Below, in pieces: positions 10,097 to 19,575 of a stretch of 36,620 nt of DNA. Every line of letters begins with the position of its first letter. The first letter of the stretch is position 1. The stretch comes from an uncultured Selenomonadaceae bacterium (GTDB taxonomy: Bacteria > Bacillota > Negativicutes > Selenomonadales > Selenomonadaceae): assembly GCA_905234365.1 (NCBI GenBank), contig CAJOHI010000011.1, positions 1 through 36,620 of the forward strand. The letters are read 5' to 3'. The notes under the pieces were generated by a model, which did not search any database, was not told where the DNA came from, and saw nothing but the letters and a program-made list of their open reading frames with translations. The translations under genes and the position numbers were made by a program.

Positions 10097-11074
10097 ATGT
10101 ACGCAAATGAACAAATAGAGACCATAAATCGTGAAGATTTAAAAGTATTGCAACTGGAGCGCCTCAAAAAAACGGTTGAATGGGCGTATGAAAAAAGCGC
10201 TTATTACAATCAAGTTTTCAAAAAGCGTAAAATTAAACCAGATTGCATTCAATCATTGGAAGATATTCAAAAATTGCCGGTATTAAATCTCGCAACACTT
10301 CACCGAACAGACGCATTTGATATTTTGACTTTGCCGCTGTCAAGTGTCATGAGATTTAACCACGATATAGAATCAACCGGCGAATTGACTAAATTATACA
10401 CAAAAGCTGATATTGTAAAAAATGTTGAAATGATGGTGCGTTGTTTGATAGCAGCAGACGTTATCAGAGGTTCGGTTGTCGGAATACAAGGCGATTTATC
10501 TGATAGTAAATTTTTAGATGTCCTTTATGCTTTGGAGTCTATAGGCGTAACCGTTGTTCCTCTCGGTACGGATTATCGACAATGGCTGCGGCTTATGGAA
10601 CTTGTTAGTATAGACACTTTAATTACAACACCTCAACTCGTAATGCAGTTAGTCATTCAACTTCAAGCCGTTGGAAAAAATATTATTGATTATCCTATCT
10701 CGAAAATTTTCTGCATAAATACAAGCAATATTCAAAATCCACTGCAACAGCATATTCAAGAGCGTACAAATTCGATTGTTTATAATATGTTTGCTCCGCC
10801 GGAAATTGGTTTTGCCGGAATGATTTACCAATGCAGCGAAAGAAGCGGTTTACATTTGCAGGAAGATTATTATCTGCCAGAGTTGCTGCATTTTGACAGC
10901 GAAGAAGTTTTAAGCGAAAATGACAGAATGGGAGAACTTGTCATTACAACTCTTGCTGCACAAGCAATGCCTTTGATTCGCTATCGTACAGGTCAAGCTG
11001 TTCGCAGAATGAGTGATCCTTGCAAATGTGGAAGAACTTTTACGAGAATTGCAACACCTTACACGAGAAGTTAA
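10097..11074 (+). CDS. Phenylacetate-CoA ligase (PaaK)-like protein, short and divergent
   Basis: PaaK-like REDLKVLQLERLKKTVEWAYEKSAYYNQVFK...PLIRYRTGQAVRRMSDPCKCGRTFTRI; ends before the expected C-terminal domain. ATG at 10097 after gaggtg. Confidence 0.7.
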   Translation: MYANEQIETINREDLKVLQLERLKKTVEWAYEKSAYYNQVFKKRKIKPDCIQSLEDIQKLPVLNLATLHRTDAFDILTLPLSSVMRFNHDIESTGELTKLYTKADIVKNVEMMVRCLIAADVIRGSVVGIQGDLSDSKFLDVLYALESIGVTVVPLGTDYRQWLRLMELVSIDTLITTPQLVMQLVIQLQAVGKNIIDYPISKIFCINTSNIQNPLQQHIQERTNSIVYNMFAPPEIGFAGMIYQCSERSGLHLQEDYYLPELLHFDSEEVLSENDRMGELVITTLAAQAMPLIRYRTGQAVRRMSDPCKCGRTFTRIATPYTRS

Positions 11075-11149
11075 TTGAGAATTGGTAGTTTGGAGTTATA
11101 AAATTTTTTCCGGCTGCCGATTCTTATTTTTATAAAGGTGATAAATCAC

Positions 11150-12280
11150 ATGAAATTTATACATACAGCAGATTGGCATTTAGGCAAAACTTTAAAAAAT
11201 CAGTCTTTGATTGAAGATCAGCGTTACATACTTAAAAAATTCTTGCAGATAGTCGATGATAATAAAGTTGACGCGATTGTAATTGCCGGCGACATTTATG
11301 ATAGAAATATTCCGCCGGAAGAAGCTGTGGATTTATTCAACTGGATTTTAAACAAGCTCATAATTGAACGCAATTTGCCTGTACTTTGTATTTCAGGCAA
11401 TCACGACAGCAAAAGCCGTTTAAATTTCGGCAGCAGAATTTTTGATAATTCAAATTTGCATATTCGGACAAAACTTATTGCTGATATGACGCCGGTTGTT
11501 TTAAATGATGATTATGGTGAAGTTTATTTTTCGTTAATTCCATATTTTGAGCCAATCGATGTTAAAAAACTTTTCAATCTTGATGATGAAACTGAATTAT
11601 CTTACGATGAGGCCGGAAAAATTCTCGTTGACGCTGCACGTTCAAAAATTCCGTCTAATTCTCGCAGCGTTGCTGTAACTCATGCTTTTATAACGGGCGG
11701 CGTCGAATCCGGTTCCGAAAAGAAATTGCCTGGCGGTCTCGGTCAAGTCAATCCTGCTCATTTCAAAGATTATAATTACACGGCGCTTGGTCATTTGCAT
11801 GGTTCAACTTTGACTAATAAAAATATCAGGTACAGCGGTTCTTTGTTGAAATATTCATTTGACGAAGAAAAACAATCAAAAAGTGTTACAATCGTTGAAA
11901 TTGATAGCAGCGGCAATGTTAAAGTTGATTATAATTTGCCATTGACACCGATCAGAGATGTCAGAGTTATTCGCGGCAGCATTGAAGACATTTTGAAAGT
12001 TGAGCCAAAGTCTGACGATTATATTTCTGTGCAGTACGAAGGTCTCAACGTACCAAATTTAAATGCAAAATTGCGTAATAAATTTATAAATCTGCTGGAA
12101 TTTAAACCGGCTGATAAAAATTCAGCGCAATTTGAAGATACAATAAAACGTCAAGAAAATATTTCCAATGTTGAGCTTTTCAAAAATTTTTTTAAGGCAA
12201 CGACCGGCGACAATTTGAACGAAGAAGAACTTTTTGCAGTTACAACACTGATTGAGGATATGGAAAAAAGCAATTATTAA
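11150..12280 (+). CDS. sbcD: Exonuclease SbcD (Mre11-like nuclease subunit)
   Basis: MKFIHTADWHLGKTLKNQSL..DQRYIL, DAIVIAGDIYDRNIPPEEAV, SGNHDSKSRLNFG, TALGHLHG; ATG at 11150 after aaggtgataaatcac. Confidence 0.93.
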   Translation: MKFIHTADWHLGKTLKNQSLIEDQRYILKKFLQIVDDNKVDAIVIAGDIYDRNIPPEEAVDLFNWILNKLIIERNLPVLCISGNHDSKSRLNFGSRIFDNSNLHIRTKLIADMTPVVLNDDYGEVYFSLIPYFEPIDVKKLFNLDDETELSYDEAGKILVDAARSKIPSNSRSVAVTHAFITGGVESGSEKKLPGGLGQVNPAHFKDYNYTALGHLHGSTLTNKNIRYSGSLLKYSFDEEKQSKSVTIVEIDSSGNVKVDYNLPLTPIRDVRVIRGSIEDILKVEPKSDDYISVQYEGLNVPNLNAKLRNKFINLLEFKPADKNSAQFEDTIKRQENISNVELFKNFFKATTGDNLNEEELFAVTTLIEDMEKSNY

Positions 12281-12320
12281 TTTAAAGTGATATTGTTTAT
12301 TAATGAGTGAGGTATTTTAA

Positions 12321-14960
12321 ATGCGGCCAATCGAACTTAAAATTTCGGCTTTCGGACCATATGCAAACCGTCAATGTTTAAATTTTGCCAATGGATTAGC
12401 CGGAAGCAATTTATTTTTGATACACGGTCCAACTGGTTCCGGTAAGACTACAATTCTTGATGCAATGTTGTTTGCGCTTTACGGTAGCAATCGAATTGGC
12501 AATGGACGTGACGCAAAAATGATGCGCTCCGAACATGCCGACGCTGATACACCGACGGAAGTCGATTTTACGTTTGCACTTGGCGAAAAAAATTATAGAG
12601 TTAAACGGACTTTTTCGCCGGATTTGAAAAAGAGCAGTGCCGAGTTCTATGATTTAAACGGCAATTATGATGTTATAACCAAAAATGTTTCCGAACATAT
12701 TGAAAGTTTAATTGGATTCGGCAGTGAACAATTTAGACAGGTCATTTTGTTACAGCAAGGCGAGTTTAAAAAATTTTTGTTTTCCAAAACCAATGAGCGG
12801 CAAGGTATACTTGATGTGCTTTTTAATGCCAGTTTTTACAAAAAAGTTGAGGAGCAGCTAAAAAAGCAATCTGAAATATATAAAAATGAATTGGAAAAAA
12901 TTCAATCACAACGTCGAGAACGGCTTTCAGAATTTGAAGTTGAGAGCGAGGAAGATTTATTAAAACTCATAGAAACAACGGCAGAAGAAGTTAAACAAGC
13001 GCAAAATTTAATACAAGAGTTGGATAAATCACGCAAAACGGCACGAGATGAACTTGAAAAAGGTCGTACACTCTATCAAAAATTTGTTGAATTTGCCGAA
13101 GAAGTTGACAAATTAACTGCAGCAAATAAAGCACTTGAGAAGACCGCAGGAGAATTGCAGACGGCTAAAGTCGAATATGATAAGCAAAAGAATCTTGAAT
13201 CTGAGCGTAAACTTTACGAAAAAAATATTGATGAGCTTAAAAAAATTCGTGATCGTCTGTCTGAATTTCAAAAGGCAAAAAAAGATTTAGAAAACGCTGA
13301 GACACTTAAAATAAAAAAGACCGCTGAAATTGAAAAACTTAACAAAACTATGTCGGCTTATGAAAATCGACTCAATGAATTGGTCAACGAGACAAAATTT
13401 TTTTCCAAGTCAGCGGCAGATTTTGAAAAATATAACGCTTTATTCAAAGAATGTGAAGCACGAGATAAATTAGTCAAAGAAATTGAAAATTTGACTGCAC
13501 AAATTGAGTTAGCTCAAAAAAATTCCGCAATGATTGAGGAAAGGCGAGCCAATCAACAACGAAACGTTGAGCAGTTAAAAGAGTTTGCAAGATTAGGCAG
13601 AGCAGCACTTTTGGCAAAAGATTTGCAAGATGGTCAACCTTGCCCGGTTTGCGGTTCAACAATTCACCCAAAACTTGCCGTATCAAAAGAAATAATCCCA
13701 ACTGATGAAGAAATTCAGCGCAGTGAAGCGGAATTAGATAAACTCACTAAAAAAATGGCGGCAGCAGATAAAAAACTTGCGGAATATAATTCAAAATTGC
13801 AAATGCAGAAGGAGACGTTAGCGCAAAAAGGCGATGTCGACAATACCGAAGAAGTCAAAAAGAAACGTCAAGAGGCGCAGACGGCTAAAGAAAAATTCAA
13901 GGAAAGCAGCGAAAATTTTCAAAAAGGACAACAATTTTTTAAAGACGTTAAAGATGAATTGAAAGCCAAAGAAGATGAATATAAACAGACGGTTGAACTG
14001 GCTGCAAAATTGAAAGGCAGCATTAAAGAAATGGAACGCCAAATTGTTCAACAATATAGAGATGAAGGCGGCATTCAAAAATTGGAAGTTGAATTAAAAA
14101 ATGCTACGACAATTCTCAACGAAATGATGACAGCTTGGACAAAAGCGGAAAAAAATTATCAGTATCTCGAAAGGCAACTGGCAGCGCAAAAGTCAACCGT
14201 TAATGCAGTTAAAGAGGCACACGAGAAATTAGCTGAAGCCTTAAAAGACAAAGTAAAGCCGGATATTGAAGCGTTACAAAAAAAATCATCTGAAGCGGAT
14301 TCAGCTTGGATAACTCAAAATAAAAAGACTTCCGAATTAAATTCAAAATCCGAACGTCTCCAAAAAATTCTTCAAATACTTGGCAACATGGCGAAGCAAT
14401 CAGAACAATATGAAAAAGACTTTGCAATTTGGTCAAGACTTTCTAAGGTTGCAAATGGCGACAATGCACAGAGAATGAAATTTCAAACTTACATACTTAA
14501 TGCGATATTTCAACAAATCATTTATGAAGCAAATCAGCGGCTTAAAATTATGAGCGATGAGCGTTATCGACTGGAATATAAAGTACCGAAAAAAGTTGCA
14601 CAGAATAAATTTTACGGTCTTGATTTTGAAATTTATGACGAATTTACAGGCACAACACGACCGGTCGAAACGCTTTCCGGTGGCGAATCTTTTTTAGCGT
14701 CACTTTCTTTGGCACTTGGATTGGCGGACGTTGTGCAGAATAATGCAGGCGGAATTAAATTAGATACGATTTTTATTGATGAAGGCTTTGGGACACTCGA
14801 CGGCGATACTTTGGATATGACAATCAGAGCGCTGAACGATTTGCAAAAAGACGGTCGCCTGGTAGGAATTATTTCTCATGTTGAAGAATTAAAACAGCAA
14901 ATCAAATCTAAACTTGAGATTATAAAATATAAAACTGGCAGCTACGCTAAATTTACGTAA
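12321..14960 (+). CDS. sbcC: Exonuclease SbcC (Rad50-like ATPase)
   Basis: Walker A GPTGSGKTTILDAM, long coiled coil with zinc-hook CPVCG, ABC signature LSGGESFLASLSLALGLAD, Walker B TIFIDEGFGTLD. Confidence 0.95.
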   Translation: MRPIELKISAFGPYANRQCLNFANGLAGSNLFLIHGPTGSGKTTILDAMLFALYGSNRIGNGRDAKMMRSEHADADTPTEVDFTFALGEKNYRVKRTFSPDLKKSSAEFYDLNGNYDVITKNVSEHIESLIGFGSEQFRQVILLQQGEFKKFLFSKTNERQGILDVLFNASFYKKVEEQLKKQSEIYKNELEKIQSQRRERLSEFEVESEEDLLKLIETTAEEVKQAQNLIQELDKSRKTARDELEKGRTLYQKFVEFAEEVDKLTAANKALEKTAGELQTAKVEYDKQKNLESERKLYEKNIDELKKIRDRLSEFQKAKKDLENAETLKIKKTAEIEKLNKTMSAYENRLNELVNETKFFSKSAADFEKYNALFKECEARDKLVKEIENLTAQIELAQKNSAMIEERRANQQRNVEQLKEFARLGRAALLAKDLQDGQPCPVCGSTIHPKLAVSKEIIPTDEEIQRSEAELDKLTKKMAAADKKLAEYNSKLQMQKETLAQKGDVDNTEEVKKKRQEAQTAKEKFKESSENFQKGQQFFKDVKDELKAKEDEYKQTVELAAKLKGSIKEMERQIVQQYRDEGGIQKLEVELKNATTILNEMMTAWTKAEKNYQYLERQLAAQKSTVNAVKEAHEKLAEALKDKVKPDIEALQKKSSEADSAWITQNKKTSELNSKSERLQKILQILGNMAKQSEQYEKDFAIWSRLSKVANGDNAQRMKFQTYILNAIFQQIIYEANQRLKIMSDERYRLEYKVPKKVAQNKFYGLDFEIYDEFTGTTRPVETLSGGESFLASLSLALGLADVVQNNAGGIKLDTIFIDEGFGTLDGDTLDMTIRALNDLQKDGRLVGIISHVEELKQQIKSKLEIIKYKTGSYAKFT

Positions 14961-14993
14961 TAATTCGTAGATTGTCAAATTAGGACAGGTGTT

Positions 14994-15557
14994 ATGAGTT
15001 CAAGAGGAAAAATTTTATTATCAATATTTGGCATAGCTTTTGTTGCGCTTATAATTTGGGTTGTTCAAACGACGCCGGATTCTCCACCGCCGATTGATAA
15101 AGTTAAGCCGCCTACAAGCATGGAATATGAAGGCAATACAATCAGCGAAGAAGTCAACGGCGTAAAAATTTGGGATTTAACGGCGGATAAAGTCACGATA
15201 GATATAAAGACTCAAAATGCAGAACTTCAAAATATAGTTGGTCATTTTTATCAAGAAGACGGAAAATCCATTGAGTTAAACGCTGATTATGGAACTTACG
15301 AAAACGATAATAAAAATGTACATGTTGAAGGTCATGTTATTGTTACAACAAGTGAAGGAGCAAAGTTGACAAGTGGAAAGTTAGATTGGATTAGCAAAGA
15401 TGAAATTTTAATTGCGAGTGACAAAGTTAAAATTTTAAAAGATGATGTTCAGGCAACAGGTGACAGAGCCGAGAGTAAAGACGGTTTTCGACGTTTTCTG
15501 CTCAAAGGTCGTGCACATATAATTAAAGGTATTAAAAATAATTCGGAAAATAAATAA
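14994..15557 (+). CDS. lptC: LptC-family LPS export protein
   Basis: N-terminal TM plus LptC/OstA-like repeats (DKVTIDIKTQNAELQNIVGHFYQEDGKSIELNADYGTYENDNKNVHVEGHVIVTTSEG). Confidence 0.8.
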   Translation: MSSRGKILLSIFGIAFVALIIWVVQTTPDSPPPIDKVKPPTSMEYEGNTISEEVNGVKIWDLTADKVTIDIKTQNAELQNIVGHFYQEDGKSIELNADYGTYENDNKNVHVEGHVIVTTSEGAKLTSGKLDWISKDEILIASDKVKILKDDVQATGDRAESKDGFRRFLLKGRAHIIKGIKNNSENK

Positions 15558-15604
15558 AATTATGTTATAATAAGGGTATTAAATATCAGGAAAGTGTGAT
15601 ACAA

Positions 15605-16468
15605 ATGAAAGTATTGGTGACAGGAATTACCGGTCAGCTTGGTTTTGATGTTTTAAATGAATTGCATAATAGAAATATCGAAGTTATCGGAACCGCAAGA
15701 AAAGATTTTGACTTGACAAATGAAAATAATATCATAGATTTTATAACGGCTAAAAAACCTAATGCCGTCATTCATTGTGCAGCGTATACTGCTGTTGATA
15801 AGGCAGAAGATGAACCAGAATTGGCAATGAAGGTCAACGGAGCGGCAACCGAAGCTATCGCTAAGGTCTGCCATGACATTAACGCCAAGATGATTTACAT
15901 CAGTACAGATTATGTATTTCCGGGCAATGGCGATAAACCTTATGAAATTGACGATGAAAAAAATCCGCCTAATGCGTACGGTCTTTCTAAACTTGCCGGC
16001 GAAGAAGCAGTTATAAAAAATCTCGACAAATATTTTATTGTAAGAATTTCTTGGGTGTTTGGGCTTAATGGCAAAAATTTTGTAAAAACCATGCTTCGGT
16101 TAAGTGCGACAAAAGATAAATTGACAGTTGTCAACGATCAGATTGGTTCGCCTACGTTTACTGCAGATCTTGCAAATTTGCTGGTTGATATGATTCAAAC
16201 TGATAAATATGGCATTTATCACGCGACAAATGAAGGTTTCTGTTCTTGGGCTGAATTTGCTGCGGAAATTTTTAGACAGGCAGATATCAATACTGAAGTT
16301 ATTCCGATACCTTCGAGTGCTTATCCGACAAGAGCGATTAGACCTAAAAACTCACGCTTGAGCAAAAAGAGTCTTGATAAAGCCGGTTTTAAGCGACTGC
16401 CAAGTTGGAAAGACGCAGTTGGACGTTATTTGATTGAGTTATCATCAGTGGAAACTTTAAAAGGTTAA
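15605..16468 (+). CDS. rfbD: dTDP-4-dehydrorhamnose reductase
   Basis: VTGITGQLGFDV, HCAAYTAVDKAEDEPELA, ISTDYVFPG, YGLSKLAGEEAV. Preferred start is the MKVLV ATG at 15605. Confidence 0.92.
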   Translation: MKVLVTGITGQLGFDVLNELHNRNIEVIGTARKDFDLTNENNIIDFITAKKPNAVIHCAAYTAVDKAEDEPELAMKVNGAATEAIAKVCHDINAKMIYISTDYVFPGNGDKPYEIDDEKNPPNAYGLSKLAGEEAVIKNLDKYFIVRISWVFGLNGKNFVKTMLRLSATKDKLTVVNDQIGSPTFTADLANLLVDMIQTDKYGIYHATNEGFCSWAEFAAEIFRQADINTEVIPIPSSAYPTRAIRPKNSRLSKKSLDKAGFKRLPSWKDAVGRYLIELSSVETLKG

Positions 16469-16508
16469 AATTTTAACTGAATTTGTGTTGAATGAGAGGT
16501 GAGCAGCA

Positions 16509-17129
16509 ATGCGGCTTGAAGAATATTTAGTCGAACTTCAAAAAGTATCAACTTTAAGTTTGGTGCAGGAACGAGAATTGTGGCGACAATTTAAAATTCA
16601 TCAGAATACCGCAGCAAGGCAAAAATTGATTGAGTCGTATCAGCCGCTCGTCTTTAAAACCGCAATGCCATATCGTGATATGGAAAATATTATGGACGTG
16701 ATTCAGGAAGGCACCGTCGGACTGATCGAGGCGGTTGAAAGTTATGACTTCAGTCGAGGTGTAGCCTTTAGTCTTTATGCGGTGCACAGAATACGTGGAC
16801 GAATGATTGATTTTTTGCGTCGCGAAGGCAAAGTTGACTTGCCATGTGAAGCTATGGATTTTACTGAACAAGCTATAAACTTTGCGGACTCAATGCCGAC
16901 AATATTTGAGCAAGTTGAAACGCACGAAATGATTGAGCGATTGCGAAAGGCCATGAACAGGTTGCCGCAAAACGAAAGGGCGGTACTTGAAAGCATATAT
17001 CTTGAGAGCGAGGAAGCAAGGACCGTAGCGCGGAAGCTGGAATTGAGCATATCGCATATATATAGACTTCAAAAACAAGGTATCCGGCGCATTCGCGGCA
17101 TGTTATCAAGGTTTATGCAAAAGTTTTGA
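16509..17129 (+). CDS. RNA polymerase sigma-70 family factor
   Basis: Region 2 (DVIQEGTVGLIEAVESYDFSRGVAFSLYAVHRIRGRMIDFLRR) and region 4 (LPQNERAVLESIYLESEEARTVARKLELSISHIYRLQKQGIRRIR). Confidence 0.9.
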   Translation: MRLEEYLVELQKVSTLSLVQERELWRQFKIHQNTAARQKLIESYQPLVFKTAMPYRDMENIMDVIQEGTVGLIEAVESYDFSRGVAFSLYAVHRIRGRMIDFLRREGKVDLPCEAMDFTEQAINFADSMPTIFEQVETHEMIERLRKAMNRLPQNERAVLESIYLESEEARTVARKLELSISHIYRLQKQGIRRIRGMLSRFMQKF

Positions 17130-17138
17130 GGTGATTCG

Positions 17139-18026
17139 ATGAAGATTGCGGTTATTGATGTTGGCGGCACTTTTATTAAATACGCCTGCATGACAGAATC
17201 GGCGGAAATGATTTTTCGTGGCAAAGTCAAAACGCCAATTAGTGGTCGCGATGAATTTTTAAATGTGCTTGTTGAAATTTATCAATCAATGCCGGAAGTT
17301 GAAGGCATTGCGATTTCGTTGCCTGGAATAATTGACGCTGAACGTGGTTACTGTGTCACGAGTGGCGCTTTGAAATTTAACGATAACTTTGCGATTGTTG
17401 ATGCCCTAAAAAGGATTTGTTCGGTCAACATCACTGTGGAAAATGACGCAAAATGCGCGGCACTTGCCGAAGTGAGACTTGGAAGCCTAAAAGATGTCAA
17501 CGACGGCTTTGTTATGGTCTTTGGAACTGGAATTGGCGGCACGTTCATTAAGAATCGCAAGATTCATAAAGGTCATCACTTTTCTGCCGGTGAAATTTCG
17601 TTTATTGTGACGGACAAAGACGGCGACATCATTGAAAGTAACATTTTCGGTAGTCAATGCGGCACGCTCGGTCTTTGCAAGATGTATGCGGCGGCTAAAA
17701 AAATTTCGATTGCGGAAGTTGACGGAATTAAATTTTTTGATGATGTTCATAATGGTGATGAAGTAGCAATTAATTGCCTTGATAAATTTACAAGGCGAAT
17801 TGCGATTCAGATTGCTAACCTTCAAAATATACTTGATCCGGAAAGATTTGCGATTGGTGGCGGAATAAGTGCTCAAAAGATTTTTATTAACTCAATCAGA
17901 AAGCACCTAGAGGAAATTTATAATAACGCTGAATTTAATTTGCCGCGACCGGAAGTTGTTGCCTGCGAATTTTTGAATGACGCAAATTTAATCGGCGCTT
18001 TACAATTTCATCTTGAAAAGTTTTGA
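17139..18026 (+). CDS. ROK-family sugar kinase
   Basis: IAVIDVGGTFIKYA, ENDAKCAALAEVRLGS, VFGTGIGGTFI, FAIGGGIS. Confidence 0.9.
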   Translation: MKIAVIDVGGTFIKYACMTESAEMIFRGKVKTPISGRDEFLNVLVEIYQSMPEVEGIAISLPGIIDAERGYCVTSGALKFNDNFAIVDALKRICSVNITVENDAKCAALAEVRLGSLKDVNDGFVMVFGTGIGGTFIKNRKIHKGHHFSAGEISFIVTDKDGDIIESNIFGSQCGTLGLCKMYAAAKKISIAEVDGIKFFDDVHNGDEVAINCLDKFTRRIAIQIANLQNILDPERFAIGGGISAQKIFINSIRKHLEEIYNNAEFNLPRPEVVACEFLNDANLIGALQFHLEKF

Positions 18027-18049
18027 GTTATCACAACATATTAAAAACC

Positions 18050-18078
18050 TTGACTTTCTTTTGGCATTTTGTTATATT
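18050..18078 (+). promoter_or_regulatory. Sigma-70-type promoter for the glycan-modification operon
   Basis: TTGACT (18050-18055) - 17 bp - TATATT (18073-18078). Confidence 0.7.
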
Positions 18079-18117
18079 AATGAAAATTTTAGTTTCATTT
18101 TTGTTAGGTGTTAAGAA

Positions 18118-18206
18118 TGTATTTTTGTAATGAATTAAAAAATTATAATGATTTAGTTTTAATGTTATCATTTAAAAATGAAATTTACATGGAGGGGGGG
18201 GGGTAA
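18118..18206 (+). CDS. Short leader ORF (29 codons in the present frame) containing a G10 tract
   Basis: SD-like ttaggtgttaaga then ATG TAT TTT TGT AAT GAA...ATG GAG GGG GGG GGG TAA. Frame and end depend on tract length. Confidence 0.5.
18194..18203 (+). repeat. Poly-G (G10) homopolymer tract
   Basis: Direct reading: acatgga GGGGGGGGGG taaaac. Confidence 0.95.
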
Positions 18207-18238
18207 AACTAACCATAATCTCAATTTGTTTTGTTGTA

Positions 18239-18272
18239 CAGCTCTTTTTGTGTTGAAAAGAGTTGTTTTTTT
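18239..18272 (+). terminator. Intrinsic terminator/attenuator-like hairpin between leader ORF and GDPD gene
   Basis: Stem CAGCTCTTTT (18239-18248) / AAAAGAGTTG (18256-18265), loop TGTGTTG, then TTTTTTT (18266-18272). Confidence 0.75.
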
Positions 18273-18304
18273 GTTTGTAAATATTCAGATTGGAGGCGAG
18301 GGCA

Positions 18305-18937
18305 ATTAATATTTTGTGTCATCGTGGAGTTTGGCATTCCAAAGAAGAAAAAAATACCTTATTGGCTTTGAAACGTTCCCTTGAATTAAATTACGGATTT
18401 GAAAGTGACGTTCGCGATTATTGCGGAAAATTGGTAATTTCACATGATATGGCTGATGAAAATTCACCTGCACTTGAAAATGTTCTGAACCTTCTGGCTG
18501 AAACTGATGACAGATATTGCTTTGCAATTAATATAAAAGCTGACGGCCTAGTATATCCATTGAAAGAACTTTTGCAACATTATGGTTTAAAAAATTATTT
18601 TACTTTTGATATGTCATTACCTCAAATGATATGGTATAAGAATGCAGGTTTAAAGTTTTTCACACGACAAAGTGAGTTTGAAAAAATTCCGCTTTTATAT
18701 GATGAGGCAACAGGTGTATGGTTAGATACTTTTGAATCAGATGATTGGCTGACGATTGAATTAATCAATAAACATTTGAAAAACGGCAAAAAAGTTTGTA
18801 TAGTTTCGCCTGAACTTCATGGCAGAGCTCCACAAAAACTTTGGTCAAAATTAAAACCATTGAAAAATCCTAATTTGTATATTTGCACGGATTTGTCAAC
18901 AGAAATTAAAGATTTTTTTGGGAGGTGTCAATGTTGA
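18305..18937 (+). CDS. Glycerophosphodiester phosphodiesterase (GDPD)-like protein
   Basis: INILCHRGVWHSKEEKNTLLALKRSLELNYGFESDVRDYCGKLVISHD. Start uncertain: SD GGAGG at 18292-18296 points to ATT at 18305; the track's TTG at 18290 lies upstream of the SD. Confidence 0.75.
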   Translation: MNILCHRGVWHSKEEKNTLLALKRSLELNYGFESDVRDYCGKLVISHDMADENSPALENVLNLLAETDDRYCFAINIKADGLVYPLKELLQHYGLKNYFTFDMSLPQMIWYKNAGLKFFTRQSEFEKIPLLYDEATGVWLDTFESDDWLTIELINKHLKNGKKVCIVSPELHGRAPQKLWSKLKPLKNPNLYICTDLSTEIKDFFGRCQC

Positions 18938-19575
18938 AAATTAAAGCAATTATCTTTGACATGGACGGCGTTTTAATTGAAGCAAAAGATTGGCATTATG
19001 AAGCATTAAATAAAGCATTAAGGCTGTTTGGATATACAATCAGTCGCTATGAGCATTTGGTAACTTATGACGGATTGCCAACACGCCAAAAACTGGAAAT
19101 GTTGACGATTGAACGTAATCTTCCAAGAGCGTTACACGGTTTTATAAATGAAATGAAACAGATTTATACAATGGAGATTATTTATCAAAAATGCAAGCCA
19201 ACATTTTATCATGAATATGCACTTTCAAAACTCAAATCAGAAGGCTATAGATTGGCAGTAGCTTCAAATTCGATTCGTAATTCGGTTGAAATGATGATGG
19301 AAAAGAGCCGTCTTTCACAATATTTAGAGTTTATGTTAAGCAATCAAGATGTTACAAAGTCAAAACCGGATCCAGAAATTTATTTAACATCGATTTCAAA
19401 ACTTGGATTAGAACCTTTGGAGTGTTTAATAGTTGAGGATAATCCTAACGGCATTAAGGCAGCAAAGGCTTCAGGTGGACATGTTTATCAAGTTGAAAAT
19501 GTCAGAGATGTAAATTATCAAGCGATAAAAGCAGCAATAAAACAAGCTGAAGAAGGAAGTGAAAAATTAAAATGA
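18931..19575 (+). CDS. HAD-superfamily (subfamily IA) phosphatase
   Basis: AIIFDMDGVLIEAKDWHYEAL, LAVASNSIRNSVE, KSKPDPEIYL, LIVEDNPNGIKAAKASG; ATG at 18931 after gggaggtgtca. Confidence 0.9.
   Translation: MLKIKAIIFDMDGVLIEAKDWHYEALNKALRLFGYTISRYEHLVTYDGLPTRQKLEMLTIERNLPRALHGFINEMKQIYTMEIIYQKCKPTFYHEYALSKLKSEGYRLAVASNSIRNSVEMMMEKSRLSQYLEFMLSNQDVTKSKPDPEIYLTSISKLGLEPLECLIVEDNPNGIKAAKASGGHVYQVENVRDVNYQAIKAAIKQAEEGSEKLK

Noticed and set aside
13474-14436. Antisense ORFs inside sbcC (13474-13701, 13818-14078, 14209-14436)
   Set aside because: Products are mirror low-complexity translations of the coiled coil; no SD or family resemblance.
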